Notes under the pieces: generated by a model
What the model saw: only the letters and a program-made list of their open reading frames with translations
Databases searched by the model: none
Told to the model about the DNA's origin: nothing
Assembly: GCF_019247615.1 (NCBI RefSeq)
Contig: NZ_JAFBAT010000283.1
Coordinates: 1 to 51,419 of the forward strand
DNA length: 51,419 nucleotides
Origin: Mycobacterium sp.
GTDB lineage: Bacteria; Actinomycetota; Actinomycetes; Mycobacteriales; Mycobacteriaceae
Direction of reading: 5' to 3'
Translations under genes and position numbers: made by a program
Shown here: one piece after another, positions 28,715-37,437 of the stretch
Layout of the letters: each line of letters starts with the position of its first letter
How positions within the stretch are numbered: position 1 is the stretch's first letter

Positions 28715-29583
28715 TCGTCGCTCTCGATTCCGGCGAACAGATCGTCCTCTGGCAATTTGACCGGAACTCGGGAGCGCGCCAGCTCGAATTCCTCGGTGGG
28801 CCAAAGTCGCTGCTGCCATTCGATGGGCGCGGCAAAGAATTCGGCGTTCGGGTCGATCTGCGTTGCGTGGGCCCGCAGGGCGTCGTCGCGCTGGCTGAAG
28901 TACGCCGAGCACTCGACGCGCGTCGTCACCCGGGACTCGAACGGATCGTGCTCGGGATCCCAGTGTTTGAGCCACTTCTGGAACGGGCCCTCCTGCCCGC
29001 GCTTGACGAATTCGTCGTGCAGCAACTGCATTCGCGCGCGCAGGAAGCCGTGGTTGTAGTACAGCTTGCTGACCGTCCACGGCTCGCCGGCGTCAGGGAA
29101 GCGGGCGTAGTCGCCGGCGGCCTCGAAGGCGCCTACCGAAACCTGATGGCAGCGAATGTGGTCCGGGTGGGGATAGCCCCCGTTCTCGTCGTACGTCGTT
29201 ATGACGTGCGGCCGGAACTCGCGAATGACGCGCACCAGCGCCTCGACGGGCTCTTCCAGTGGCACCAGCGCGAAGCAGCCCTCTGGGAGTGGGGGCGGTG
29301 GGTCGCCCTTGGGCAGGCCGGAGTCGACGAAACCCAGCCAGGTGTGCTCGACGCCGAGGATCTCCGCCGCCTTCGCCATTTCGTCGCGGCGGATTTCGGC
29401 CATGTGCTCCAGCACGTCGGGCAGGTCCATCGCCGGGTTGAGGATCTCGCCCCGCTCGCCGCCGGTCAACGTCACCACGAGGACCCGGTGCCCCTCGTCG
29501 GCGTAGCGGGCGAGGGTGGCCGCGCCCTTGCTGGACTCGTCGTCGGGGTGGGCGTGCACCGCCATCAGCCGCAGCTTGCTCAC
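28711..29583 (-). CDS. mca: Mycothiol S-conjugate amidase
   Basis: 290 residues from a GTG at 29583 with AGGGGG upstream. A zinc amidase of the LmbE-like family that cleaves mycothiol S-conjugates to mercapturates and GlcN-inositol during detoxification. Zinc ligands lie in [11 protein letters not shown] (H12, D15) and [10 protein letters not shown]. Family motifs [16 protein letters not shown] and [14 protein letters not shown] are intact. First of three tightly overlapping genes. Mycothiol chemistry confirms an actinobacterial host. Divergent from the DUF4307 gene. Confidence 0.95.
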   Translation of the reverse strand: MSKLRLMAVHAHPDDESSKGAATLARYADEGHRVLVVTLTGGERGEILNPAMDLPDVLEHMAEIRRDEMAKAAEILGVEHTWLGFVDSGLPKGDPPPPLPEGCFALVPLEEPVEALVRVIREFRPHVITTYDENGGYPHPDHIRCHQVSVGAFEAAGDYARFPDAGEPWTVSKLYYNHGFLRARMQLLHDEFVKRGQEGPFQKWLKHWDPEHDPFESRVTTRVECSAYFSQRDDALRAHATQIDPNAEFFAAPIEWQQRLWPTEEFELARSRVPVKLPEDDLFAGIESDE

Positions 29584-29638
29584 ATGCCCCCTACGTTTTC
29601 CGGTTCGGTTCACCGCCCCGAAGGGCTAACAGCGACCC

Positions 29639-29644
29639 TATAAT
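29639..29644 (+). promoter_or_regulatory. Consensus -10 box, probably for the DUF4307 gene
   Basis: A perfect TATAAT in the mca/DUF4307 divergent region, rare in such GC-rich sequence. Transcription would start near 29651, leaving a leader of about 110 bases. No clear -35 box was found. Confidence 0.5.
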
Positions 29645-29762
29645 TCCAGTTCCGATCGTTGCATCGCCGGCGAGGGCCGCAGCAGTGCCGGCAGCCCACC
29701 CGTCCAGGCTTACCCAGCTTCACCCGGCTTCACCCGACCACCACCCGACTGGCACTCCGGCT

Positions 29763-30197
29763 ATGAGCGAAACCCCCATCCGCCGTCCCGAGGCCCGCTA
29801 CGGGCGCTCGCGGCTGTCGCGCCGCTCACGGCGCCGCTTGGCCCTGGGCCTGGCGGCGCTTGTCGTTGCCGCCGGCATCGCCGTCGCGGTAGTCGGCTAT
29901 CAACGTCTGGGCACCAGTGACGTCGCCGGGTCGCTGGCCGGTTACCGGGTGATCGACGACGAGACGGCGTCGGTAACGATCAGCGTGACGCGATCCCACC
30001 CATCGCTGCCGGCGGAGTGCATCGTGCGGGTTCGCGCCAAAGACGGCAGTGAGACCGGCCGGCGAGAGGTGCTGGTGCCCCCGTCCGATCAGGCCACCGT
30101 TCAGGTCACCACCACGGTGAAATCCTCCCGGGCGCCGGGGTCGGCCGACATCTACGGCTGCGGCACCGACGTGCCGCGCTATCTGCGAGCCTCGTGA
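29763..30197 (+). CDS. DUF4307 single-pass membrane protein (Rv1081c-like)
   Basis: 144 residues from the ATG at 29763. An Arg-rich cytoplasmic N-terminus (RRSRRRLALG) leads into one transmembrane helix (about 27-46). A small extracellular beta-rich DUF4307 domain follows, with a Cys pair (ECIVRVRAKDGSE and YGCGTDVPRY). No enzymatic motif; function unknown. A consensus TATAAT lies about 120 bases upstream. greA follows after 216 bases. Confidence 0.85.
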   Translation: MSETPIRRPEARYGRSRLSRRSRRRLALGLAALVVAAGIAVAVVGYQRLGTSDVAGSLAGYRVIDDETASVTISVTRSHPSLPAECIVRVRAKDGSETGRREVLVPPSDQATVQVTTTVKSSRAPGSADIYGCGTDVPRYLRAS

Positions 30198-30413
30198 CGA
30201 AGCGAGGGACTAAGAACTGCGAACAATGGGAGTCATCAATCGTTTGCATGGTGGTAACATGGGTGAATGCACGGTTCCTGCTGGGGCCGTGTATTGCTGC
30301 ATTAATGGCCGTGAGCGGGACGATAGGCGGGTCGACCCGAATAGCCTCCCGGCAGCGGCATTCACAGGCTTACCGCGAATACGCGGAAACGACAATACGA
30401 GGAGCACGACGAG

Positions 30414-30908
30414 ATGACGGATACTCAGGTGACCTGGCTGACCCAGGAGTCACATGACCGGCTCAAGGCCGAGCTCGATCAGCTGATCGCGAACCGTCCG
30501 GTCATCGCCGCGGAGATCAACGACCGCCGCGAGGAGGGAGACCTGCGGGAAAACGGCGGCTATCACGCCGCGCGCGAAGAGCAGGGCCAGCAGGAGGCCC
30601 GAATCCGTCAATTGCAGGACCTGCTCAACAACGCCAAGGTCGGCGAGGCGCCCAAGCAGTCCGGCGTCGCCCTGCCGGGTTCGGTGGTGAAGGTGTACTA
30701 CAACGACGACAAATCGGACACGGAGACCTTCCTGATCGCCACCCGTCAAGAGGGCGTCAACGACGGCAAGCTCGAGGTGTACTCGCCGAATTCGCCGCTG
30801 GGTGGCGCGTTGATCGATGCCAAGGTGGGCGAGACCCGTAGCTACACGGTCCCCAACGGAAACACCGTGAAGGTGACGCTGATCAGTGCGGAGCCCTACC
30901 ACTCCTAG
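30414..30908 (+). CDS. greA: Transcription elongation factor GreA
   Basis: 164 residues. It reactivates backtracked RNA polymerase by stimulating transcript cleavage through the secondary channel. The N-terminal coiled coil has the acidic tip in [16 protein letters not shown], and the C-terminal FKBP-like domain spans about 85-160 ([19 protein letters not shown]). GAGGAG lies upstream of the ATG. The 216-base leader region contains a CCGCG-AATA-CGCGG hairpin (30373-30386). The gene ends at a strong bidirectional terminator shared with metB. Confidence 0.96.
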   Translation: MTDTQVTWLTQESHDRLKAELDQLIANRPVIAAEINDRREEGDLRENGGYHAAREEQGQQEARIRQLQDLLNNAKVGEAPKQSGVALPGSVVKVYYNDDKSDTETFLIATRQEGVNDGKLEVYSPNSPLGGALIDAKVGETRSYTVPNGNTVKVTLISAEPYHS

Positions 30909-30916
30909 CCCCTCGC

Positions 30917-30974
30917 GAGCAGACGCAGAATCGCGCTCAGGGCGCCCCGCGCGTGCGATTCTGCGTCTGCTCGA
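30917..30974. terminator. 19-bp perfect inverted repeat between greA and metB
   Basis: The arms at 30917-30935 and 30956-30974 are perfectly complementary (core GCAGACGCAGAATCGC) around a 20-base GC-rich loop. It fills nearly the whole 71-base gap between two convergent stops, so it should terminate both. I recall GCAGACGCAAAATCGC-like arms recurring between convergent mycobacterial genes, suggesting a dispersed terminator family. Confidence 0.85.
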
Positions 30975-30979
30975 GGTCG

Positions 30980-32158
30980 TCAGGCGAGGGCTTGTTCGAG
31001 ATCGGCCAGCAAGTCGGCGACGTCCTCGATACCGACCGACAGCCGCACCAGGTCGTCGGGCACTTCGAGTTGTGAACCGGCCGTAGACGCATGCGTCATG
31101 GCGCTGGGATGCTCGATCAGCGACTCGACGCCTCCCAGCGATTCGGCCAGGACGAAAACCCGGGTGCGCGCACACAGCTTCTCGGCGGCCGCCCGGCCCC
31201 CGCGCATACGCACCGACACCATGCCGCCGAAACCGGCCATCTGCCGGGCGGCGATCTCATGCCCCGGGTGGCCTGGCAAGCCCGGGTACAGGACCGTGCT
31301 CACCGACGGATGTGTGGCCAGCAATTGCGCCACGGCCGTGGCATTTTCGCTGTGTCGCTGCATCCGGAGCACCAAGGTCTTCAGCCCGCGAATCGTCAGG
31401 TAGGCGTCGAACGGGCCCGGCACCGCGCCGGCTCCGTTCTGCAGGAAAGCGAAGGCGTCGTCGAGGTCTTGATCGTTGGTAACCAATGCACCACCCACCA
31501 CATCGGAGTGCCCGCCGATGTACTTCGTGGTCGAGTGCAGCACCACGTCGGCGCCCAGCAACAGCGGCTGCTGAAGCGCGGGCGAGGCAAACGTGTTGTC
31601 CACCAACACCTTCGGTCTACCGCCTGCGGTGTACCCGGCCGCCAGCTCGGCAATTGCCGCGATGTCGGCGATCGACAGCAACGGATTGGTCGGCGTTTCC
31701 ACCCAGATCAGGCGGGTCCGCGGCGTGATGGCGGCGCGCAAGGCATCCAGGTCCGAGAGCGACACCGGGGTGTAGCTGACGTCCCACTGGGTGAACACCT
31801 TGTCGATCAGCCGGAAGGTGCCGCCGTAGGCGTCGTTCGGGATGACCACGTGGTCGCCCGGCCGCAGCATCGCTCGCAGGGCACAGTCCGTCGCGGCCAT
31901 GCCCGAACCGAACGCCCGGGCGAAGGCGCCCTCTTCGACTGCGGCCAGCGAGGTCTCCAGCGCGGCCCGGGTGGGGTTGCCGGTGCGCGCGTATTCGAAT
32001 CCACCACGCAGGCCACCGACACCGTCCTGGGCGAACGTGCTGCTGGCGTACACCGGGACGTTCACTGCCCCGCTCGCCGCGTCAGGACGGTAGCCGGCGT
32101 GAATGGCTTTTGTGGCTAGTCCGGTGTACGCGTGCGGTGCGTTACGGTCTTCGCTCAT
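30980..32158 (-). CDS. metB: Cystathionine gamma-synthase (trans-sulfuration PLP enzyme)
   Basis: 392 residues, Cys/Met-metabolism PLP family. The PLP lysine is K212 in LHSTTKYIGGHSDVVGG. FEYARTGNPTRAALE and VETPTNPLLSI are typical. It joins O-succinyl-homoserine and cysteine to cystathionine; a gamma-lyase activity cannot be excluded from sequence. With cbs in the same gene cluster, both directions of trans-sulfuration are encoded here. TAGGCT lies 8 bases before the ATG, and no clear Shine-Dalgarno sequence is seen. Confidence 0.93.
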   Translation of the reverse strand: MSEDRNAPHAYTGLATKAIHAGYRPDAASGAVNVPVYASSTFAQDGVGGLRGGFEYARTGNPTRAALETSLAAVEEGAFARAFGSGMAATDCALRAMLRPGDHVVIPNDAYGGTFRLIDKVFTQWDVSYTPVSLSDLDALRAAITPRTRLIWVETPTNPLLSIADIAAIAELAAGYTAGGRPKVLVDNTFASPALQQPLLLGADVVLHSTTKYIGGHSDVVGGALVTNDQDLDDAFAFLQNGAGAVPGPFDAYLTIRGLKTLVLRMQRHSENATAVAQLLATHPSVSTVLYPGLPGHPGHEIAARQMAGFGGMVSVRMRGGRAAAEKLCARTRVFVLAESLGGVESLIEHPSAMTHASTAGSQLEVPDDLVRLSVGIEDVADLLADLEQALA

Positions 32159-32178
32159 CGGCGATCAGCCTAAAGGGC

Positions 32179-32892
32179 TCAGCGGACCTTGATCACCAGG
32201 TCGTTGGCTACCCTGTCGTGCCAGCCCTGCAACCGACCGGAGGTGTCGAACAGCGGCGAGAAATAGACCAGCAGCGTCAGCAGAAAACAGAACAAACCCG
32301 CGGCGGAGGGAACCAGCTGCCGCAGAAACGCCGGCCCATGGCCAAGGTTTTGACCCGTTGACTGATTGACCACCCTGATGCCCAGCGCCATCTTGCCCAA
32401 AGTCGCGCCCCTGTACGCCAACATGAGCCACTCATACAGCATGGGGCCTGAGGCCCCGATCGCAACTGCCAAGAAGAACCCGACAAGTCCCAAAGTGGAA
32501 GCCTCAGAACTGGGTTGGCCGTTCTGATCGATGACGGTGTGCGCGCTCGCGTTTGCCAGTACCACACCGAGAGCCACGACAATCGCGCAGAAGACACCTT
32601 CGATCAGCGTGTCGATCAACCGCGCCAGGAAACGCCGTCCAAACGTGGCGACGGCGACTGTTCCGACACCAGGAAGCGCGACGAAACCGCGGGGAGCTGG
32701 CGGCGGGTATTCACCAGGTGGATAGCCGGTGCCATCGGGAGGTGCCGGATAGCCGCCGACGGCGACATGGGCACCGGGCGGCGCCGGATAGCTCCCGTAG
32801 GACGGCGGGGGATAACCCCCATACCGCGCCGCCGGGTAATTACCCGGCGGCGGTGGATAACTGCCCCACGGTGGGGACGGATCGCTACCCAA
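32179..32892 (-). CDS. RDD-family membrane protein with Pro/Gly/Tyr-rich N-terminus
   Basis: 237 residues. The first 70 are Pro/Gly/Tyr-rich repeats (YPPPSYGSYPAPPG). The RDD domain follows: ATFGRRFLARLIDTLIEG contains the R..D signature, and about three helices follow. Its C-terminal part has GATLGKMALGIRVVN and LVPSAAGLFCFLLTLLVYF. The start is TTG, supported by AAAGGAC eight bases upstream. Paralogue and immediate downstream neighbour of the next RDD gene (24-base gap). Function of RDD proteins is mostly unknown; some act as ion antiporters. Confidence 0.88.
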   Translation of the reverse strand: MGSDPSPPWGSYPPPPGNYPAARYGGYPPPSYGSYPAPPGAHVAVGGYPAPPDGTGYPPGEYPPPAPRGFVALPGVGTVAVATFGRRFLARLIDTLIEGVFCAIVVALGVVLANASAHTVIDQNGQPSSEASTLGLVGFFLAVAIGASGPMLYEWLMLAYRGATLGKMALGIRVVNQSTGQNLGHGPAFLRQLVPSAAGLFCFLLTLLVYFSPLFDTSGRLQGWHDRVANDLVIKVR

Positions 32893-32916
32893 GCGCGGTG
32901 TCCTTTCCGAATCCGT

Positions 32917-33510
32917 TCAGCGTTGTTCGATCGGCAGGCACACCGTCGTCATGATCTTGTCCGCCAACGTTTGCCGCTTGGCGTCCCACAGCGGGAACAG
33001 GTACCCGATGTAACAGATGATCGAGTCAACGAAGTGCGCAAGCTGGCGCACGACGGACGGGCCGAAACCGATTGGCTGCCCGGTCTTCTCGCTCACTACC
33101 TTGAACTTCATGACCGACTTGCCGATGCTGGAACCGGTCGTGCCCTGGCGGTAACCGTAGTTCCACACTGCATAGGCCAACGCGACCAGCCACAACACCC
33201 AGTAGGCCATCGTGCCTATGGTGCTGGGCTGGCTGACGCAGTACTGGTTGTTGTCGTATTGGTACGCGCTGGTGACGCACGACTTCTCCATGGTGAGCAT
33301 CTGGATCAGGTAACCGATGCCGACCAGGACGGCGACGGGGATGTTGTCGACGATGAACGCCAGCACCCTGGTGGCCCAAGGTGTGTAGGACTCGGTCGGC
33401 AGGGCGCGGATCGCCGGCCCGGGTGGTGGCGGGGCGGACCCACCAGAGGACGGGGGAGGCGGCGGGTAGGAACCGCCGGCGGGCGGGGGGGGCGTGGGTT
33501 GATCGGTCAT
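32917..33510 (-). CDS. pra: Proline-rich antigen-type RDD membrane protein (Pra-like)
   Basis: 197 residues. Pro/Gly-rich head (about 1-40, PPPPPSSGG), then the RDD domain (SYTPWATRVLAFIVDNIP) and about three membrane helices. A loop with two Cys (KSCVTSAYQYDNNQYC) probably lies outside the membrane. TGSSIGKSVMKFKVV is the second RDD motif. It matches the mycobacterial proline-rich antigen Pra (Rv1078, 36-kDa antigen of M. leprae) by architecture and position. ATG with AAGGA upstream. Tandem with the RDD paralogue. Confidence 0.85.
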   Translation of the reverse strand: MTDQPTPPPPAGGSYPPPPPSSGGSAPPPPGPAIRALPTESYTPWATRVLAFIVDNIPVAVLVGIGYLIQMLTMEKSCVTSAYQYDNNQYCVSQPSTIGTMAYWVLWLVALAYAVWNYGYRQGTTGSSIGKSVMKFKVVSEKTGQPIGFGPSVVRQLAHFVDSIICYIGYLFPLWDAKRQTLADKIMTTVCLPIEQR

Positions 33511-33613
33511 GCGAATCCTTCCAACTCAACATTTGCTGAACCCGGCCGCATCACAGTACCTGATGGGCGGCGACGGGGCGAGACCTGCGTCACACGCAGA
33601 TCCGCAGTCCCAG

Positions 33614-35020
33614 CTAGCGTCGCCCTTTCGGGCCCGCAGGGCCCTCCGACAGGAACCCCAGCAAGTCATACCGGGTGATGACCCCGACCGGTTTGCCCTT
33701 CTCCACCACCATCAGTGCGTCCCAGTCCCGCAGCGCCTTGCCGGCGGCGCTGACTAACTCGCCGGTGCCGATCATCGGGAGCGGCGGGCTCATGTGCTGC
33801 GAGACGGCGTCCGCCAATTTGGCCCGACCCTCGAAGACGGCCGAGAGGAGTTCCCGTTCCGAGACACTGCCGGCGACCTCGCCGGCCATCACCGGTGGCT
33901 CGGCGCCGACTACGGGCATTTGGGACACTCCGTACTCCCGCAGAATGCCGATGGCGTCGCGCACCGTCTCGGACGGGTGGGTGTGCACCAGGTCGGGCAG
34001 CGCACCGGACTTGCGCCGCAAAACATCCCCGACCGTCGACTGCTCGGTCGATCCGTCGAGACGGCTACGCAGGAATCCGTAGGACGACATCCAGGCGTCG
34101 TTGAAGATCTTCGACATGTAGCCCCGTCCGCCGTCGGGCAGTAAGACCACGATCAGCGCGTCCGGTCCGACTTCCTCGGCGACCTGCACGGCGGCCACCA
34201 CCGCCATCCCGCACGAACCACCGACGAGCATCGCTTCCTCGCGGGCCAGCCGTCTGGTCATGTTGAACGAGTCGGAGTCGGAAACCGCGATGATCTGGTC
34301 GGGCACCGTGCGGTCGTACGCGTCCGGCCAGAAGTCCTCCCCGACACCTTCCACGAGGTAGGGCCGCCCGCTGCCCCCCGAATACACCGAACCCTCGGGG
34401 TCGGCGCCGATGACGCGCACTTTGCCATCGGACACCTCCTTGAGGTAGCGCCCCGCACCGGTGATCGTCCCCCCGGTGCCGATGCCGGCGACGAAATGGG
34501 TCACCTGGCCGTCGGTGTCGGCCCAGATTTCCGGACCGGTGGTCGCGTAGTGGCTGGCCGGACCCTCCGGGTTGGCGTATTGGTCGGGCTTCCAGGCCCC
34601 GTCGATCTCTTTGACCAGCCTGTCCGAGACGCTGTAGTAACTGTCGGGATGCTCCGGCGGCACGGCCGTCGGGCAGACGACGACCTCCGCGCCGTAGGCG
34701 ATCAGCACGTTGCGCTTGTCCTCGCTGACCTTGTCGGGACAGACGAAGACACACTGGTAACCGCGGCGCTGGGCGACCAGGGCAAGACCGACGCCCGTAT
34801 TACCCGAGGTGGGTTCCACGATGGTGCCACCGGGCCGCAGCTGCCCGGTAGCCTCGGCGGCGTCGATCATCCTCACCGCTATTCGGTCCTTGGCGCTCCC
34901 GCCGGGGTTGAGGTATTCGATCTTCGCCGCCACCGTGCCGGCGCCATCGGGGACAACAGAGTTCAGCCGAACAAGCGGCGTGCCGCCGATGAGGTCACTG
35001 ATGTGCCGCGCGATCCGCAT
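33614..35020 (-). CDS. cbs: Cystathionine beta-synthase
   Basis: 468 residues. The PLP fold-type II domain (about 1-320) has the PLP lysine K44 in GGSAKDRIAVRM, phosphate loop GTGGTITGAGRYLK and TSGNTGVGLALVA. Two CBS domains follow (about 335-460; VGDVLRRKSGALPDLV and LRDWDALMVVEKGKPVGVIT) that may sense S-adenosylmethionine. It condenses serine (or O-acetylserine) with homocysteine. No haem-binding N-terminal extension. GACGAT lies six bases before the ATG, so the mRNA may be leaderless. Confidence 0.95.
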   Translation of the reverse strand: MRIARHISDLIGGTPLVRLNSVVPDGAGTVAAKIEYLNPGGSAKDRIAVRMIDAAEATGQLRPGGTIVEPTSGNTGVGLALVAQRRGYQCVFVCPDKVSEDKRNVLIAYGAEVVVCPTAVPPEHPDSYYSVSDRLVKEIDGAWKPDQYANPEGPASHYATTGPEIWADTDGQVTHFVAGIGTGGTITGAGRYLKEVSDGKVRVIGADPEGSVYSGGSGRPYLVEGVGEDFWPDAYDRTVPDQIIAVSDSDSFNMTRRLAREEAMLVGGSCGMAVVAAVQVAEEVGPDALIVVLLPDGGRGYMSKIFNDAWMSSYGFLRSRLDGSTEQSTVGDVLRRKSGALPDLVHTHPSETVRDAIGILREYGVSQMPVVGAEPPVMAGEVAGSVSERELLSAVFEGRAKLADAVSQHMSPPLPMIGTGELVSAAGKALRDWDALMVVEKGKPVGVITRYDLLGFLSEGPAGPKGRR

Positions 35021-35083
35021 GGGTTAATCGTCTCAGGCGCTTTCGGACCGCGCACACCACGCCCCGGCCGGCAACAGGGAGCG

Positions 35084-36151
35084 CTACCCGGTGGCTTCGC
35101 GGATGTATTCGCCGATCTGGCGCAGGGAGCGGATCGCCTCGGGCAGCAGCGGCCCGGCCACCTGGAAGTCGTGCACCTGGCCCGGCCAGACTCGCACCTC
35201 GGCCGGCACACCGACGGCCGCGAGCCGGGTTGCCGCCAACTGAGCGTCGTGCAGCAGCACCTCGGATCCGGAGACGTGGATCAGCGTCCGCGGCAGGCCG
35301 GGTTTGATGTGCTCCAGGGGCTCGCAAATCTCTTCCGGCTTGCCGTCGATCATGTTCTTTTCGGCTGCCCTAGCAACCAGTTCGACGAGCGCATCGAATG
35401 CCCTCGCCGGAAACACGGCGTCGGTCTTGATGTTCGGGTGCGCCTGCTTGTATTCCTTTGCTAGCTGCAGCAGCGGCGAGATGGCTACCAGCGCCGCCGG
35501 CTCCTCGCCCTCCTCTTGCAGACGTTGCGCCAATGCCAGCGCCAGATAGCCCCCCGCGGAGTCACCGGCAAGCACAATCTGGTCCGGCGCGAAACCGCGG
35601 GCGCGTAGCCAGCGGTAGCCGTCCCAGCAGTCGTCGAGCGCCATCCCGATCGAGTGCTTGGGCAAGAGCCGATAATTCACCACCAAAACGGGTGAGTCAG
35701 CAAACTTTGACAGGGCCTCGACCAGCCTGCCATGAGAGTTTGCTCCACACGTGAGAAACGCTCCCCCGTGCAGGTATACGACGACCCGGCGGGTGCCATC
35801 CGCGGGCAGCACCCCGGGTGCGCGCACAAATTGCGCCGAAGCATTGGGCAAGTTCACCGTCTCGCGAACCGTGGCCGAAACCGGAAGCAGGAGCCGCGAA
35901 GCGAGGTCTATGAGACCCCACGGCCACGGCAGGTTGGGAGCGTAGCTGCCGACCTGCAGAACGGGCCGAATGGCCAAGCGCGAAGCGAGGCTAGCAACTC
36001 GCGCCGGGACACTGGGCCCCGATTCCAGGACCTCGACCGGCGCCCCGTCGCTGATGGCGAACCTGCGTGCTGCGACTCGGCGTGCTCTGAGGACGTCGTG
36101 TAGGCGAATGGCGTTCCGGGGGGAACCGGAAACCCTGCGCGGTGCGGTCAT
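35084..36151 (-). CDS. lipU: HSL-family esterase/lipase LipU
   Basis: 355 residues from the ATG at 36151, chosen because AGGAAG lies nine bases upstream; a GTG three codons earlier would clash with it. Hormone-sensitive-lipase type alpha/beta hydrolase: oxyanion motif HGGA (128-131), nucleophile S198 in GDSAGGY, Asp in SEVLLHDAQ and His in GQVHDFQ. Lipase/esterase of unknown natural substrate. Divergent from the SGNH hydrolase; the shared region contains a palindromic operator candidate. Confidence 0.9.
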   Translation of the reverse strand: MTAPRRVSGSPRNAIRLHDVLRARRVAARRFAISDGAPVEVLESGPSVPARVASLASRLAIRPVLQVGSYAPNLPWPWGLIDLASRLLLPVSATVRETVNLPNASAQFVRAPGVLPADGTRRVVVYLHGGAFLTCGANSHGRLVEALSKFADSPVLVVNYRLLPKHSIGMALDDCWDGYRWLRARGFAPDQIVLAGDSAGGYLALALAQRLQEEGEEPAALVAISPLLQLAKEYKQAHPNIKTDAVFPARAFDALVELVARAAEKNMIDGKPEEICEPLEHIKPGLPRTLIHVSGSEVLLHDAQLAATRLAAVGVPAEVRVWPGQVHDFQVAGPLLPEAIRSLRQIGEYIREATG

Positions 36152-36265
36152 GCTCAACACTTCCTACGCCGTTGTAGTGCGATACAGCATGTGACGAGCC
36201 AGCCAAGTGTCTGGTTCAGCCCATTCCCCAGGGAGTTCAGCCAACCCGCGAAACTTAGCTTGACA

Positions 36266-36307
36266 GGTATCGTTCAGTAGAACGTCTGAAACGTTCGATT
36301 TGATACC
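36266..36307. promoter_or_regulatory. Nested inverted repeats, candidate TetR-type operator
   Basis: Three alternating half-sites, CGTTC (36271-36275), GAACG (36280-36284) and CGTTC (36292-36296), form two overlapping palindromes: CGTTC-AGTA-GAACG and GAACGT-CTGAA-ACGTTC. An outer GGTATC/GATACC pair brackets them. TTGACA ends one base before. Located between the divergent lipU and SGNH hydrolase genes. It does not fit the KstR consensus. Confidence 0.5.
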
Positions 36308-36370
36308 ACATTTGATTCACAACGTAATCACTTTGTTGATGAGCCGTACGCGCAAACACCGACGCCGAAC

Positions 36371-36376
36371 TAAACT
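36371..36376 (+). promoter_or_regulatory. Predicted -10 box of a leaderless promoter (SGNH hydrolase gene)
   Basis: TAAACT followed by exactly six bases and the GTG at 36383. Same arrangement and same hexamer as upstream of the polysaccharide deacetylase gene. Confidence 0.5.
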
Positions 36377-36382
36377 GGCTTC

Positions 36383-37342
36383 GTGACCATCCGGGTGCCA
36401 CGTCGTTCGACGATCGCCCTGGCCACCGCGGGCGCGCTCGCCTCGACGGGAACGGCCTATCTGGGCGCGCGCAACCTGCTGGTCGGCCAGGCGTCGCACG
36501 CGCGCACCGTCATACCGAAGGCCTGGGACATTCCACCGCGGGCCGATGGCGTGTACGCCCCGGGCGGCGGGCCGGTGCAACGGTGGCGGCGCGGCATGCC
36601 GGTGGACCTGCACCTGATGATCTTCGGCGATTCGACGGCCACCGGTTACGGCTGCATGACCGCCGAAGAAGTGCCGGGCGTGCGGATCGCCCGGGGACTG
36701 GCCGAGCGGTCGGGCCTGGTTGTTCGGCTCAGCACCAAGGCCATCGTCGGCGCGACGTCGAAAGGTGTCTGCGGCCAAGTCGAGGCGATGTTCGTGGCCG
36801 GTTCGCCACCGGACGCGGCGGTGATGATGCTCGGTGCGAACGACGTGACCGCCCTCAACGGCATCAGCCAGTCCGCGCAGCGGCTGGCGCTGGCCGTCCG
36901 CAGGCTACGTGCCCGCGGCGCCGTCGTGATCGTCGGCACCTGCCCCGATCTCGGCGTGATCACCGCCATCCCCCAGCCGCTTCGCTCGCTGGCTCATGCG
37001 CGAACGTCGCAACTTGCTCGCGCGCAGGCCGCTGCCGTACGGGCCGCGGGCGGGGTGCCGGTCCCGATGGCCCAGCTGCTGGCACCGAAATTCCGGGCCG
37101 CGCGCGAAGCGATGTTCTCCGCCGACGGCTTCCACCCTTCGGCCACCGCATACGCCCTGGCCGCCGAGGCGTTGCTGCAGGCGCTGTGTGATGCGCTGGG
37201 CAACAAGGCCGACTGCGCGGCGGCCGACGCCCCGGTACCCACCACGCAGACGCCGGTGCTCGCTCAAGGCGACCTGCGCCTGTCGCTGGTCTCGCGGCTG
37301 TGGCGGCGACCGCAACCCGGGATGCCCGCCCCGTCGTCGTAG
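36383..37342 (+). CDS. Exported SGNH/GDSL hydrolase (Rv1075c-like)
   Basis: 319 residues. The N-terminal hydrophobic segment (about 10-34) is a signal anchor. SGNH blocks are visible: block I IFGDSTATGYG with nucleophile S84, block III GAND, and block V DGFHPS with the catalytic Asp and His. The M. tuberculosis orthologue Rv1075c is reported as a GDSL esterase preferring short acyl chains. GTG start with TAAACT six bases upstream. fadA3 follows after 95 bases, with its own promoter candidate. Confidence 0.92.
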   Translation: MTIRVPRRSTIALATAGALASTGTAYLGARNLLVGQASHARTVIPKAWDIPPRADGVYAPGGGPVQRWRRGMPVDLHLMIFGDSTATGYGCMTAEEVPGVRIARGLAERSGLVVRLSTKAIVGATSKGVCGQVEAMFVAGSPPDAAVMMLGANDVTALNGISQSAQRLALAVRRLRARGAVVIVGTCPDLGVITAIPQPLRSLAHARTSQLARAQAAAVRAAGGVPVPMAQLLAPKFRAAREAMFSADGFHPSATAYALAAEALLQALCDALGNKADCAAADAPVPTTQTPVLAQGDLRLSLVSRLWRRPQPGMPAPSS

Positions 37343-37437
37343 CGGTTGATCGGCGCCGACTAGATTTGTGCTAGCCCGTCGGGGGTGGAGGTGCCACCCG
37401 CCAACCACGCGAGCGCATCCGATCGGAGGGAATCCCC

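Noticed and set aside
30226..30417. 63-codon frame in the greA leader
   Set aside because: No ribosome site or recognisable feature; overlaps the greA Shine-Dalgarno region. Could only be judged with ribosome profiling.
36266..36307. KstR site between lipU and the SGNH hydrolase
   Set aside because: AACGTT and CGTTC half-sites are present but not in the AACNNGTT arrangement, so another regulator is more likely.
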